From contig CALKCP010000005.1 of NCBI GenBank assembly GCA_938083445.1, forward strand, positions 1-64,000: a DNA stretch of 64,000 bases, read 5' to 3'. Numbering within the stretch: position 1 is the first letter of the stretch; every line of letters starts with the position of its first letter. The translations under genes were made by a program, and so were the position numbers. The notes under the pieces are model-generated. The model did not search any database. It saw nothing but the letters and a program-made list of their open reading frames with translations, and was not told the origin of the DNA. This document shows, piece after piece, positions 8,352 to 17,255 of this stretch. The DNA comes from an uncultured Ulvibacter sp. Lineage in GTDB: Bacteria > Bacteroidota > Bacteroidia > Flavobacteriales > Flavobacteriaceae.

Positions 8352-9290
8352 ATGAATTTTAATAAACCACAGAGGCTAGAAGAAATTGCGGCGATTTTAA
8401 ATTGTGACTATGTAGGTCATGTTGACTTTCCTGTCCTTGGGTTAAATGAAATACATGTAGTACGGCCTGGTGACATTGTTTTTGTTGATCACCCAAAGTA
8501 TTATCAGAAAGCCTTAGATTCACTGGCAACGATCATCTTAATTAATAAACAAGTCGATTGCCCTGAAGGAAAAGCGTTGTTGATTTCTGAGGATCCCTTT
8601 CGTGATTTTAACACATTAACGAACCATTTCAATCCGTTTAGAGCTGCTAGTTCTGTTAGGGCGGAAACTGCAAAAGTAGGTGTACACACCGTGATCCAAC
8701 CAAATGTATTTATTGGAAATAATGTGGTTATAGGGGATCATTGTCTTATCCATCCCAATGTTTGTATTTACGACAATACGATTATAGGAAACAATGTTAC
8801 AATTCATGCAGGTACTATTCTCGGGTCAGATGCCTTTTATTACAAAAGCAGACCAGAGTATTTCGATAAATTGAATAGTGGTGGTAATGTGGTCATTGAA
8901 GATAATGTTGATTTAGGAGCGCTATGTAGTATCGATAGAGGAGTTACCTCTTCTACTACCATTGGAGAGGGAACAAAAATAGACAATCAGGTACATATTG
9001 GACATGATACAGTAATCGGGAAGCGTTGTTTAATCGCATCCCAAGTAGGGATTGCAGGTTGTGTCATTATGGAAGACTTTGTAACTGTATGGGGACAGGT
9101 AGGTATTACTAGTGGTGTCACGATAGGAGAGAAGGCCGTTATTTCTGCTCAAAGTGGTGTAAGTAAATCATTAGCGGGACACAAATCGTATTTCGGTACA
9201 CCAGCAGAAGATTTTAGAAAAAAGTATAAGGAATTAGCATCCATACGTTTAATTCCAGGTATTGTAGAAAAGTTAGATAAAATAAAATGA
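8352..9290 (+). CDS. Second LpxD-like hexapeptide N-acyltransferase
   Basis: A 312-residue paralogue of LpxD. It has a short N-terminal UDP-sugar-binding-like domain (1-100, MNFNKPQRLEEIAAILNCDY), a long left-handed beta-helix (about 105-280), and H218 (DNQVHIGHDTVIG) aligning with the catalytic His of LpxD. It is shorter than true LpxD and differs in the N-terminal domain, so its acceptor may differ (another UDP-amino sugar or a lipid A variant). That is inference. The last codons overlap the next gene by 4 nt (ATGA). Confidence 0.85.
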   Translation: MNFNKPQRLEEIAAILNCDYVGHVDFPVLGLNEIHVVRPGDIVFVDHPKYYQKALDSLATIILINKQVDCPEGKALLISEDPFRDFNTLTNHFNPFRAASSVRAETAKVGVHTVIQPNVFIGNNVVIGDHCLIHPNVCIYDNTIIGNNVTIHAGTILGSDAFYYKSRPEYFDKLNSGGNVVIEDNVDLGALCSIDRGVTSSTTIGEGTKIDNQVHIGHDTVIGKRCLIASQVGIAGCVIMEDFVTVWGQVGITSGVTIGEKAVISAQSGVSKSLAGHKSYFGTPAEDFRKKYKELASIRLIPGIVEKLDKIK

Positions 9291-9700
9291 GTAAGAGCGC
9301 GAAAGAAGTTGTAAGAGACTTTTACAGGTCGGATCTACTAAAGGACAAAACGATCTTAGAAAAATATTTTCATCCAGAGGCAATTCTTATTTGGAATAGC
9401 GATGATGGCTTAACCATAATGCATAATGAAGACCTTATGGCCTTCTTTTTAGAAATTCGCCGTACCTATTTCGACTTACGTCTTGAAGTAAGCCATTTAT
9501 TGGCAGACGAAAACCATGTAACAATCAGGTATAAGTATTACGTAAAAACGATTGAGAATCCTGAAGAGGAACTTGGGATAGCCCATTTTATTGGCATTTG
9601 GGAGGTTAAGGATGATAAATTATACAGGGGCTATCAAATAAGCCAGCCTGTAACAGAAAACGATGATACTTCAGAGTCTTATAGCAAGGTTAAAGTATAA
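9287..9700 (+). CDS. NTF2-like / SnoaL-fold protein
   Basis: A 137-residue protein with the cone-shaped NTF2-like pattern: an N-terminal helix (KEVVRDFYRSDLL), then EKYFHPEAILIWNSDDGL, and a curved sheet containing HVTIRYKYYVKTIENPEEE. It has no signal peptide and is presumably cytoplasmic. NTF2-like folds include small enzymes and ligand-binding proteins, and no catalytic set stands out. Translational overlap (ATGA) with the LpxD-like gene suggests a linked role, but I cannot name it. Confidence 0.75.
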   Translation: MSKSAKEVVRDFYRSDLLKDKTILEKYFHPEAILIWNSDDGLTIMHNEDLMAFFLEIRRTYFDLRLEVSHLLADENHVTIRYKYYVKTIENPEEELGIAHFIGIWEVKDDKLYRGYQISQPVTENDDTSESYSKVKV

Positions 9701-9728
9701 AAAAGATTCAATTATTCAGCAAAAAAAG

Positions 9729-9736
9729 TATCTTTG
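9729..9736 (+). promoter_or_regulatory. -7 box (TATCTTTG) for sucD
   Basis: TATCTTTG fits TAnnTTTG exactly. The predicted start near 9741 gives a leader of about 60 nt before the sucD ATG at 9802. No clear -33 TTG is visible. Confidence 0.55.
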
Positions 9737-9801
9737 CGCCCTGCTATAATAGCATTACAGTATTAAATAATTTCAGTAATAATTCATAGATTTTAAATTC
9801 A

Positions 9802-10674
9802 ATGAGTGTTCTAGTTAATAAAGATTCAAAAATAATTGTTCAAGGATTTACAGGTAGTGAAGGAACTTTTCATGCCGAGCAAATGATCGCTTACGGCTCA
9901 AATGTTGTTGGAGGCGTTACACCAGGAAAGGGCGGCCAATTACATTTAGAAAAACCAGTTTTTAATACTGTTGAACAGGCGGTAAATGAGGTAGGGGCTA
10001 ATACCAGCATTATCTTTGTACCACCGGCCTTTGCTGCAGATGCGATTATGGAAGCTGCCAATGCTGGAATTAAAGTTATTATTACGATTACCGAGGGTAT
10101 TCCTGTAGCTGATATGATTAAAGTTGCTAATTACTTGAAAGGTAAAGATTGCCGCCTTATAGGACCTAACTGTCCTGGAGTGATCACTCCAGGTGAAGCA
10201 AAGGTGGGTATTATGCCTGGCTTTGTTTTTAAACGGGGTACTGTTGGTGTTGTTTCTAAATCAGGAACCTTGACATACGAAGCAGCCGATCAGGTTGTAA
10301 AACAAGGATTAGGTATTACAACGGCTATCGGTATTGGTGGTGATCCTATTATTGGTACAACAACAAAAGAAGCAGTTGAGTTATTAATCAACGACCCAGA
10401 AACGGAAGCGGTTGTAATGATCGGTGAAATTGGAGGGCAATTGGAAGCCGATGCAGCTCTTTGGTACAAAGCAAGTGGAAGTAAGAAGCCAATTATTGGC
10501 TTTATTGCTGGAGAAACTGCTCCAGCAGGTCGCACCATGGGACATGCAGGTGCCATTGTAGGCGGAAGTGATGATACGGCTCAGGCAAAAAAGAAAATTA
10601 TGAAGGAGTGTGGTATCCATGTAGTTGATTCGCCAGCGGAAATTGGGAAGAAAGTAGCGGAAGTACTCGGGTAG
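9802..10674 (+). CDS. sucD: Succinate-CoA ligase (ADP-forming) alpha subunit
   Basis: SucD with SucC makes succinate and ATP (or GTP) from succinyl-CoA in the TCA cycle. The 290-residue length is typical. Visible features are the CoA-binding Rossmann domain ([14 protein letters not shown] at 11-24), the [12 protein letters not shown] motif (121-132) and the phosphorylated His H248 ([14 protein letters not shown]). The sucC partner is not in the window. The gene has its own promoter and a strong terminator 20 nt after the stop. Confidence 0.97.
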   Translation: MSVLVNKDSKIIVQGFTGSEGTFHAEQMIAYGSNVVGGVTPGKGGQLHLEKPVFNTVEQAVNEVGANTSIIFVPPAFAADAIMEAANAGIKVIITITEGIPVADMIKVANYLKGKDCRLIGPNCPGVITPGEAKVGIMPGFVFKRGTVGVVSKSGTLTYEAADQVVKQGLGITTAIGIGGDPIIGTTTKEAVELLINDPETEAVVMIGEIGGQLEADAALWYKASGSKKPIIGFIAGETAPAGRTMGHAGAIVGGSDDTAQAKKKIMKECGIHVVDSPAEIGKKVAEVLG

Positions 10675-10690
10675 TGCACGAATAACGATA

Positions 10691-10727
10691 AAAAAAAGCC
10701 TTGTGATTTTCACAAGGCTTTTTTTTA
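10691..10727 (+). terminator. Rho-independent terminator after sucD
   Basis: A perfect 10-bp stem AAGCCTTGTG (10696-10705) / CACAAGGCTT (10711-10720) with loop ATTTT. A-run and T-run flanks can extend the stem and provide the U tract. Confidence 0.92.
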
Positions 10728-10858
10728 TTTTTAAATTGAAACTCTAAGGAAGAGGTCTTCAAATGATTTTTTAAGAGGACAAAATAAATCACACATGAAT
10801 ATGGCAATAGCGTATTATCTTATTATCTTAGTCCCTAAATTTATTTTTATTTAAGTGT

Positions 10859-11605
10859 ATGAAACTATTAGAAGGTAAGACTGCAATAATCACAGGAGGA
10901 AGCCGTGGTATTGGAAAAGGAATTGTTGAAGTATTTGCAAATCATGGAGCGAATATTGCTTTTACTTATAACGCATCTTCTGAAGCTGCTGAAGCTCTAG
11001 CCAAAGAGGTTTCTAAATTAGGAGTTATAGCAAAGGCTTATAAGAGTAATGCTGCTAGTTATAGTGATTCACAGGAATTGGTTGCTCAGGTCTTGAAGGA
11101 TTTTGACAGCATTGATATTTTAGTGAATAACGCTGGTATTACGAAAGATAATCTCCTAATGCGCATGTCTGAAGATGATTTTGACAAAGTGATTGAAGTA
11201 AATTTAAAATCTGTTTTTAATATGACAAAGGCAGTACAGCGCACGATGTTGAAACAACGAAAAGGGTCTATAATAAATATGAGTTCTGTTGTCGGCGTTA
11301 AAGGGAACGCAGGACAAAGTAACTATGCTGCATCAAAGGCAGGTATTATTGGTTTTTCAAAATCTATGGCCCTCGAATTAGGTTCAAGAGACATTAGATC
11401 TAACGTGATCGCCCCGGGATTTATTGAAACTGAAATGACAGCGAAACTTGACGAAGTGACGGTGCAAAGCTGGAGAGACGCAATTCCACTTAAAAGAGGG
11501 GGTTCCACTCTCGATATTGCCAATGCCTGTGTGTTTCTTGCCAGCGATTTATCTGCCTATATTACGGGACAAGTCCTTAATGTGGATGGCGGAATGCTAA
11601 CATAA
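10859..11605 (+). CDS. fabG: 3-oxoacyl-ACP reductase FabG
   Basis: FabG reduces 3-oxoacyl-ACP with NADPH in fatty-acid elongation. The 248-residue protein shows the classical SDR plan: cofactor loop TGGSRGIGKG (about 13-22), NNAG (about 90-93), catalytic Ser in MSSVVG, YAASK (Tyr/Lys pair), and the C-terminal GQVLNVDGGML typical of FabG. A second, more divergent SDR lies at 25070. This one is the better FabG candidate. Confidence 0.93.
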   Translation: MKLLEGKTAIITGGSRGIGKGIVEVFANHGANIAFTYNASSEAAEALAKEVSKLGVIAKAYKSNAASYSDSQELVAQVLKDFDSIDILVNNAGITKDNLLMRMSEDDFDKVIEVNLKSVFNMTKAVQRTMLKQRKGSIINMSSVVGVKGNAGQSNYAASKAGIIGFSKSMALELGSRDIRSNVIAPGFIETEMTAKLDEVTVQSWRDAIPLKRGGSTLDIANACVFLASDLSAYITGQVLNVDGGMLT

Positions 11606-11657
11606 AGCTTAATTTAAATTAAAAATGAAGATGTTATAACGGCATCTCTTCCTCAAA

Positions 11658-13691
11658 TTGACAGCAGAAACCATACTTTATATAATCACAGCAGGAATAA
11701 TTTCTCTTGTGTTTTCAATTTTTATATATGGCTACAAAACAAAATACAGTCGGTCCCTAAAGTGGATGCTTGGTGTACTTCGTTTTTCTACCTTGTTCTC
11801 AATTTTGGTTTTAATTATCAATCCGAAGTTTGTAAGCGAGACATTTACAATAGATAAACCAAAGCTTCCTGTAGTAGTAGACAACTCTGCTTCTGTAAGG
11901 GCATTAAACCAAGTCGAGAATGTAAATTCCTTAATCAAGTCATTGAAGGGAAATCAAGCCCTCAACGATAAATTTGACCTTTCATTTTATTCCTTTGGAA
12001 GTAATTTAAGGGATTCTGATTCTTTAACATTTACTAAAAAAAACACGAACATTTCGAGAGCTTTAGGTTCTGTAAATGAATTATTTAAAAACCAAACGGC
12101 ACCTACACTTCTTATTACCGACGGAAACCAAACCATTGGCAGTGATTATGAGTTTACTTCTTCTGAGCTTACTAATGAAGTGTTTCCAATAATTTTGGGT
12201 GATTCTATTACATATACCGACATAAAAATTGAATTACTGAATACAAACAGGTATGCTTTTTTGAAAAATCAATTCCCTGTTGAAGTACTATTGGTTTATG
12301 CCGGAGAATCTTCAATAAGTTCTGAGTTTATCGTGCAACAGGGAAATTCAATTATCTATAAAGAAAAGCTGTCTTTTTCATTGAACGACAATACAAAGAC
12401 AATTTCTTTTACAATACCTGCCTTGGATGTGGGGTTACAAAAATACAAGGCGCAAATACTCCCATTGCAGGACGAAAAAAACACCACAAATAACAGGAAG
12501 CAGTTTGCTGTCGAGGTGATTGACCAAGCCACTAATGTCTTGGTAATTAGCGAAATAACCCACCCAGATCTGGGGGCTTTTAAGAAAGCAATAACCACTA
12601 ATGATCAACGGAGAGTAATCTTTAAAAGACCATCTGAGGCAATTTCAATATTAAATGATTACCAAATTGTTTTGCTTTATCAACCAGACCGAAATTTTAG
12701 AGGTGTCTATTCAGAAATCGCCAAATTGAAGAAAAATACTTTTGTGATTACAGGACTTCAGACCGATTGGAATTTTTTAAACAATATTCAGGAAAACTAC
12801 ATTAAAAACGTGAATAATCAGTCAGAAGACGTTTCAGGCTCATTAAACCCTAACTATGGAACCTTTGCTATTGATGATATTGGTTTCGCTAGTTTAAAGC
12901 CTCTGAAGACGCTATTTGGAGACCTTGAGATTCTTGCACCACACGACATTGTGTTGGAACAGTATATTGACGGGATAGCAAGTGAGTCTCCTATGCTAGT
13001 AACTATGGAGGTAGATGGTGTTCGTCATGCAATATGGGACGGAGAAAACATATGGAAATGGAGGGCTCAGTGCTTTATTGACACGGATAGCTTTGAAGAT
13101 TTTGACGATTTTTTAGGAAAAATGATACAGTATTTGGCATCAAATAAAAGGCGTAGTAGATTGGAAGTGACCAACGAAGGATATTATTATAACAACAACT
13201 CGATAAAAGTTTCTGCCCAATATTTCGATCAAAATTTTATTTTTGATTCAAGAGCGTCGTTGCTTATTACGGTAACCAATTCAGAAACAAAAGATAAAAT
13301 TGTATTGCCAATGTTGCTGAAAAATAATTTTTATGACATTGATTTAAATAGTTTAAGTGCTGGAGAGTATCAATATACCGTTGCTGTATCGGACCAGACG
13401 GTAATGCGCAGCGGTAATTTTACTATTTTAGATTTTGATGTAGAGGAACAATTTTTAAATGCGGATGTAACAAAACTTAATAAGCTTGCGACCAATACAG
13501 GGGGAAAGGCATTTTTTATTACTGAAACTTCAGAAATCTTGAGTGCTTTAATCAAAGATGACAGCTTTCAATTAACACAGAAAAGAGCGCAAAAAGTTGT
13601 ACCTTTGATCGACTGGAAATACCTCCTCGGACTTATTGTTTTTTTACTTACTTCCGAGTGGTTTTTGAGAAAATACAACGGACTTATTTAA
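11658..13691 (+). CDS. VWA-like membrane protein with N- and C-terminal TM segments
   Basis: A 677-residue protein. N-terminal TM segments (about 4-24 and 36-55) are followed by a VWA-like core with the MIDAS-like VVVDNSASVR (DxSxS pattern, about 73-82) and LLITDGNQT. A large extracytoplasmic region follows and a C-terminal TM (LLGLIVFLLTSEWFLRKY, about 656-673). The architecture resembles BatA-like or amidotransferase-like VWA proteins that span the inner membrane. The start is TTG at 11658, needed to retain the first TM. It precedes a prohibitin-family gene by 19 nt, so the two probably form an envelope-related unit. Function unknown. Confidence 0.8.
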   Translation: MTAETILYIITAGIISLVFSIFIYGYKTKYSRSLKWMLGVLRFSTLFSILVLIINPKFVSETFTIDKPKLPVVVDNSASVRALNQVENVNSLIKSLKGNQALNDKFDLSFYSFGSNLRDSDSLTFTKKNTNISRALGSVNELFKNQTAPTLLITDGNQTIGSDYEFTSSELTNEVFPIILGDSITYTDIKIELLNTNRYAFLKNQFPVEVLLVYAGESSISSEFIVQQGNSIIYKEKLSFSLNDNTKTISFTIPALDVGLQKYKAQILPLQDEKNTTNNRKQFAVEVIDQATNVLVISEITHPDLGAFKKAITTNDQRRVIFKRPSEAISILNDYQIVLLYQPDRNFRGVYSEIAKLKKNTFVITGLQTDWNFLNNIQENYIKNVNNQSEDVSGSLNPNYGTFAIDDIGFASLKPLKTLFGDLEILAPHDIVLEQYIDGIASESPMLVTMEVDGVRHAIWDGENIWKWRAQCFIDTDSFEDFDDFLGKMIQYLASNKRRSRLEVTNEGYYYNNNSIKVSAQYFDQNFIFDSRASLLITVTNSETKDKIVLPMLLKNNFYDIDLNSLSAGEYQYTVAVSDQTVMRSGNFTILDFDVEEQFLNADVTKLNKLATNTGGKAFFITETSEILSALIKDDSFQLTQKRAQKVVPLIDWKYLLGLIVFLLTSEWFLRKYNGLI

Positions 13692-13710
13692 TATTAAATT
13701 TATAAAAAAA

Positions 13711-14526
13711 ATGGAAAAATTGCCTAAAGTTGGAGTGCCTATAATTGTTTTTGTCATTCTATTAGTAATAGTGCTAGCCAAATCGGCTGTTACAATCGAT
13801 TCTGGAGAAGCCGGAGTACTTTTTAAGACATTTGGAGAAGGTGTCGTTATTGATGAACCGCCTATGAGTGAAGGATTTCATATAGTAGCGCCATGGAATA
13901 AAGTATTTGTCTATGAAGTGCGCCAACAAGAACTCTTTGAAAAAATGAGAGTACTTTCATCTAATGGATTGGAAATTCAAATTGATGCTTCTGTGTGGTA
14001 CGAGCCGGTGTATGCTAGCTTAGGTAACCTACACCAGTCTCTTGGTAAAAATTACTTACAGCGTGTTATTCAGCCTGCAATACGCAGTGCAGCAAGAAGT
14101 GTTGTAGGACGTTATACTCCAGAGCAATTATACTCTAGTAAACGTGATGCGATTCAAGATGAAATATTTGATGAAACAAAGGTTATTTTAGAGAAACAAT
14201 TTGTTCAATTAAATGAAGTTTTGGTAAGAGATGTAACACTGCCAAATACTATTAAAGAGGCTATTGAGCGTAAGCTAAGACAAGAGCAGGAATCTTTGGA
14301 ATATGAGTTTAGACTTGTTACAGCTGCTAAAGAAGCAGAAAAAGTAATTATTGAGGCAAAGGGTAAAGCAGAATCAAATAGGATTCTAAGCGCATCATTG
14401 ACTGATAAAATTCTTCAAGACAAAGGTATCGATGCAACTATAAAACTATCAGAATCTCCAAACACGAAAGTAATTGTTATCGGATCGGGAGAGAGTGGTA
14501 TGCCCTTAATTTTGGGGAATAACTAA
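13711..14526 (+). CDS. Prohibitin / SPFH-domain family membrane protein
   Basis: A 271-residue protein with an N-terminal membrane anchor (about 7-25), an SPFH/band-7 domain (AVTIDSGEAGVLFKTFGEGVV through the VRDVTLPNTIKEAIERKL region) and a C-terminal Ala/Glu-rich coiled-coil helix (AAKEAEKVIIEAKGKAESNRIL). SPFH proteins oligomerise into rings or cages on the inner membrane and hold proteases or other membrane proteins. No FtsH is nearby. It follows the VWA protein by 19 nt and is closed by a strong terminator. Confidence 0.93.
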   Translation: MEKLPKVGVPIIVFVILLVIVLAKSAVTIDSGEAGVLFKTFGEGVVIDEPPMSEGFHIVAPWNKVFVYEVRQQELFEKMRVLSSNGLEIQIDASVWYEPVYASLGNLHQSLGKNYLQRVIQPAIRSAARSVVGRYTPEQLYSSKRDAIQDEIFDETKVILEKQFVQLNEVLVRDVTLPNTIKEAIERKLRQEQESLEYEFRLVTAAKEAEKVIIEAKGKAESNRILSASLTDKILQDKGIDATIKLSESPNTKVIVIGSGESGMPLILGNN

Positions 14527-14550
14527 CTAAAGAGCATTGTTATAAAGGAA

Positions 14551-14582
14551 AAAACCCACTTCTTAAATGAAGTGGGTTTTTT
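14551..14582. terminator. Bidirectional terminator between convergent genes
   Basis: A perfect 12-bp stem AAAACCCACTTC (14551-14562) / GAAGTGGGTTTT (14569-14580) with loop TTAAAT. A- and T-rich flanks occur on both sides, so it can serve both the prohibitin gene and the convergent secreted-protein gene. Confidence 0.92.
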
Positions 14583-14600
14583 AATGCTCACAAATAAGAA

Positions 14601-15377
14601 TTAGTTCACCTTAATTTTTTTTACAACGGTCTTATTTTTAGACGAAATAGTAAGAAAATAGAGCCCTTTGGCGACTTCTGGAAGTTTAATATCCACTTTT
14701 CCAGTTATATTTTCTGAGTCTATTGTTTTGATAAGTTGCCCTGAAATGTTGGTAAAACTAACTAGGTTAATATCCGTATCTCCAGAATATTTTAGTGTAA
14801 ATCTACCGCTATTGGGGTTTGGGTAAATACTGATATCGTCTTCAGAAAATGAATGTGAACTTATACCTAATTCGGCCTCATATAGTTGAACTTCAGCTAA
14901 CTGTATACTAGGAAACCCAGTACCGCCACTCGGATCGCAAGGAGCCGTGAACTGTATACGATAATAACGATAGGCATTCGTATTTGTAATTTCATAAAGT
15001 CGCGTTCTAAATCTGTCTATGAGGCATATAACAGCTTCGGTATCAATAAAGATGAAATTTGTTCCATCTGCTGATCCGCTAACTTCAAAATCTATTGGAT
15101 CTCTTTCCGGAAAGTCATTTGCCGTTGTGATTTCGATATAATTGGCTGTGGCCAAAGTGGCACCCAAATCAACATCAAAGCCCATACCATCGGCTAACTC
15201 AAAATCTAAAAACTTGGTGCTTATATCTCCATCAATAATTTTGTCAACTTCTTCTCCTGTGGGTGAGGTTACAATTCCAATAGATGTTATTAGCATGTCA
15301 GGATCAAAAACAGGCACACCTTGGGCGTTTGTTATCGAAACAAACAAGAATGACGTAGCTAGAATAATTTTTTTCAT
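14601..15377 (-). CDS. Secreted discoidin-like protein with T9SS sorting domain
   Basis: A 258-residue exported protein. A signal peptide (MKKIILATSFLFVSITNAQ) precedes a beta-sandwich region (about 25-165) that looks like an F5/8 type C (discoidin) carbohydrate-binding fold, with DGDISTKFLDFEL and YRYYRIQFT. The last 75 residues are a T9SS type A sorting domain (ISIYPNPNSGRFTLKYSG, GLYFLTISSKNKTVVKKIKV). There is no catalytic domain, so it may be a surface adhesin or a glycan-binding protein. A TTG at 15395 could extend the frame, but the ATG at 15377 gives a proper signal peptide. Confidence 0.82.
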   Translation of the reverse strand: MKKIILATSFLFVSITNAQGVPVFDPDMLITSIGIVTSPTGEEVDKIIDGDISTKFLDFELADGMGFDVDLGATLATANYIEITTANDFPERDPIDFEVSGSADGTNFIFIDTEAVICLIDRFRTRLYEITNTNAYRYYRIQFTAPCDPSGGTGFPSIQLAEVQLYEAELGISSHSFSEDDISIYPNPNSGRFTLKYSGDTDINLVSFTNISGQLIKTIDSENITGKVDIKLPEVAKGLYFLTISSKNKTVVKKIKVN

Positions 15378-15528
15378 TTTCCTTGGTTTTTTCAAATTAT
15401 CAATTAAATATAGACATAATCAAAACACAAGGCAATAGATACGGTTTTATTTAAAGTGTCTTGGGCCTATTAGAGACGCAGATTTAGGACCGTTAAAGAA
15501 GAAATACAGTCGTTTGAGGACAGGAAAA

Positions 15529-16104
15529 TTATCCCTCCTGTAGCTCTTGGGCTTGATTTACCCAGTCATCACGTTCAATTCTTCCAGGGAAAAAATCAAT
15601 GAGCTTCGTGATAATCATAATGTCTGATCCGTTTAATCTTCTTAATTGATCGTAATTATAAATGCCAATTTCGTTAAGCTTAAGCTCGATATAGGGGCCA
15701 ACACCGCTAATTTGGGTTAGGTCATCTTTAGAGCTATTGTTGCCGTAGCCCAAACGATCAAGATCCAGCTCTGGCTTTGATATATTATATGTAACATAAT
15801 TCGATCTTGCCTTTTCTGCAGAAACTTTTTTATCTACATGAAGATTCATCGTCTCGATTATATTGTTTTTTACGGTTTCTTCAATCCTTGGTTTAAGCTC
15901 AGTATAGAGCGTGTCGATATTATTTATATTTCTTTGTCTTATGGAATCGTTCACTTCTTTCTTTAATCTGCGAATCAATCCATTGTAGTGAAGCTTTTGA
16001 AACCACCAAGCAGAAAAATACCCAATAAGAAACGTACTTAGCATGAGTAGAAACACAGCAAGAAGTTCTGGCATTTGATTTGTAAGTTCTGTGAGCTTAT
16101 TCAT
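15529..16104 (-). CDS. Membrane-anchored coiled-coil protein with helix-hairpin-helix domain
   Basis: A 191-residue protein with one N-terminal TM (about 14-34), a helical and probably coiled-coil middle (KKEVNDSIRQRNINNIDTLY and onward), and a C-terminal HhH-like domain (LTQISGVGPYIELKLNEIGI, then YDQLRRLNGSDI). The HhH fold normally binds DNA or acts as a protein-interaction module, and the charged cluster after the TM suggests the domain is cytoplasmic. It starts 8 nt after the OmpA-like gene, so the two are almost certainly co-transcribed. Confidence 0.75.
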   Translation of the reverse strand: MNKLTELTNQMPELLAVFLLMLSTFLIGYFSAWWFQKLHYNGLIRRLKKEVNDSIRQRNINNIDTLYTELKPRIEETVKNNIIETMNLHVDKKVSAEKARSNYVTYNISKPELDLDRLGYGNNSSKDDLTQISGVGPYIELKLNEIGIYNYDQLRRLNGSDIMIITKLIDFFPGRIERDDWVNQAQELQEG

Positions 16105-16112
16105 ATATCATA

Positions 16113-17099
16113 TTAATAGAATACTACTGTAATTCGGCGATTAGCCATTATGTTTCCGCCGCTACCAACTAACGGTTCTGTTTCTCCTTTAGATGAATAC
16201 TTGATTCTAGACCTGTTTATACCTCCTTTATTTACAAGGTAATATCCCATTTGCTTGGCGTAATTTAAGGCAGTTTCAAAATTATCAATGTCACTTCCAA
16301 TGTGATCGGTGTGTCCAATTAATTCAATTTTTATTTCCGGATATTCTTTTATTATTTCTTTTAAATCATGTAACAGAACCTTTACATTTTGGTTGACTTG
16401 AATGCCAGCATGGGAGAATTCAGGGTAAACATCTATTGATTCTGGAAGTACTGGTTTTAATTTTTTTATTCGTTTTTCGTCGATTTCTTTAAACCTAATT
16501 AACACACTATTTTTAAATACCCCCTCTTTATTAAATTCAATGTCCTTAATCACTGATTTTATTACAATTTTATCTGAATCAACTCCAGCACTTAGAAGTA
16601 TTCCTTTTATCTTAAGGCCTCTTTGAACACCAATGTTAGGGTAGACAGAGTTTTCTGAAGCACTGTAAATAGAATTAATTTGTACTTCTTTATTCGGGTG
16701 CTCTTTGAGATATGTTTTTACTTTATATTTAAAATTAAGGACAGTATCAGGAATAAAGACTGCACTATTATTTTCACTAATCGAGATACCTTCGTTAAAA
16801 GAAAAAACAGTATCTCCATTAAAATTGATCGCCTTTAAGCCTTTTATGCTGGCTTTGATTTTGTTAAAAGAGGGATCTTTTTCCTGAATCGTATCTTCTA
16901 TGAAATGTTCACTTAAAGCCTTATCGATCGATATATTTGTCTCGGTAGGAAGGTTTAGGATAACATCCGAATTCGTAGGTTTGATTAACTCAATGTTTGC
17001 TGAAGAAATTCGATTATCCGTTTTAAAGGTCGAATAGAGCCAAAGGCCAAAAATTGACCACACTATAAAGACTGTAAATGAAATTAAAAAATGTTTCAA
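16113..17099 (-). CDS. OmpA-family (peptidoglycan-binding) protein with N-terminal TM
   Basis: A 328-residue protein with an N-terminal TM or uncleaved signal anchor (LISFTVFIVWSIFGLWLYS). The middle (about 70-200) has a weak OmpA-like pattern. A clear C-terminal OmpA-like domain (about 220-328) contains IELIGHTDHIGSDIDN and NIMANRRITVVFY, including the Asp and Arg that contact peptidoglycan diaminopimelate in this family. It should be anchored in the inner membrane and reach the cell wall. First gene of a pair with the HhH protein. Confidence 0.82.
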   Translation of the reverse strand: MKHFLISFTVFIVWSIFGLWLYSTFKTDNRISSANIELIKPTNSDVILNLPTETNISIDKALSEHFIEDTIQEKDPSFNKIKASIKGLKAINFNGDTVFSFNEGISISENNSAVFIPDTVLNFKYKVKTYLKEHPNKEVQINSIYSASENSVYPNIGVQRGLKIKGILLSAGVDSDKIVIKSVIKDIEFNKEGVFKNSVLIRFKEIDEKRIKKLKPVLPESIDVYPEFSHAGIQVNQNVKVLLHDLKEIIKEYPEIKIELIGHTDHIGSDIDNFETALNYAKQMGYYLVNKGGINRSRIKYSSKGETEPLVGSGGNIMANRRITVVFY

Positions 17100-17150
17100 T
17101 CTGATATGATTTTCATTTACAATGGGTTGTATGATGAATTAGAATAGTAA

Positions 17151-17158
17151 CAAATTTA
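17151..17158 (-). promoter_or_regulatory. -7 box (TAAATTTG) for the OmpA/HhH pair
   Basis: The minus strand reads TAAATTTG, an exact TAnnTTTG match 52 nt upstream of the OmpA-like ATG at 17099. The predicted leader is about 46 nt. No -33 TTG is evident. Confidence 0.45.
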
Positions 17159-17255
17159 TGAAAAATTGTTGCATATTTTTAAAATTAGAGCGAGTGATTT
17201 TCAGAATTAAATAGATATGTCTTCAAGGAATTTTATTTAAGCAACAATAGAGGCC

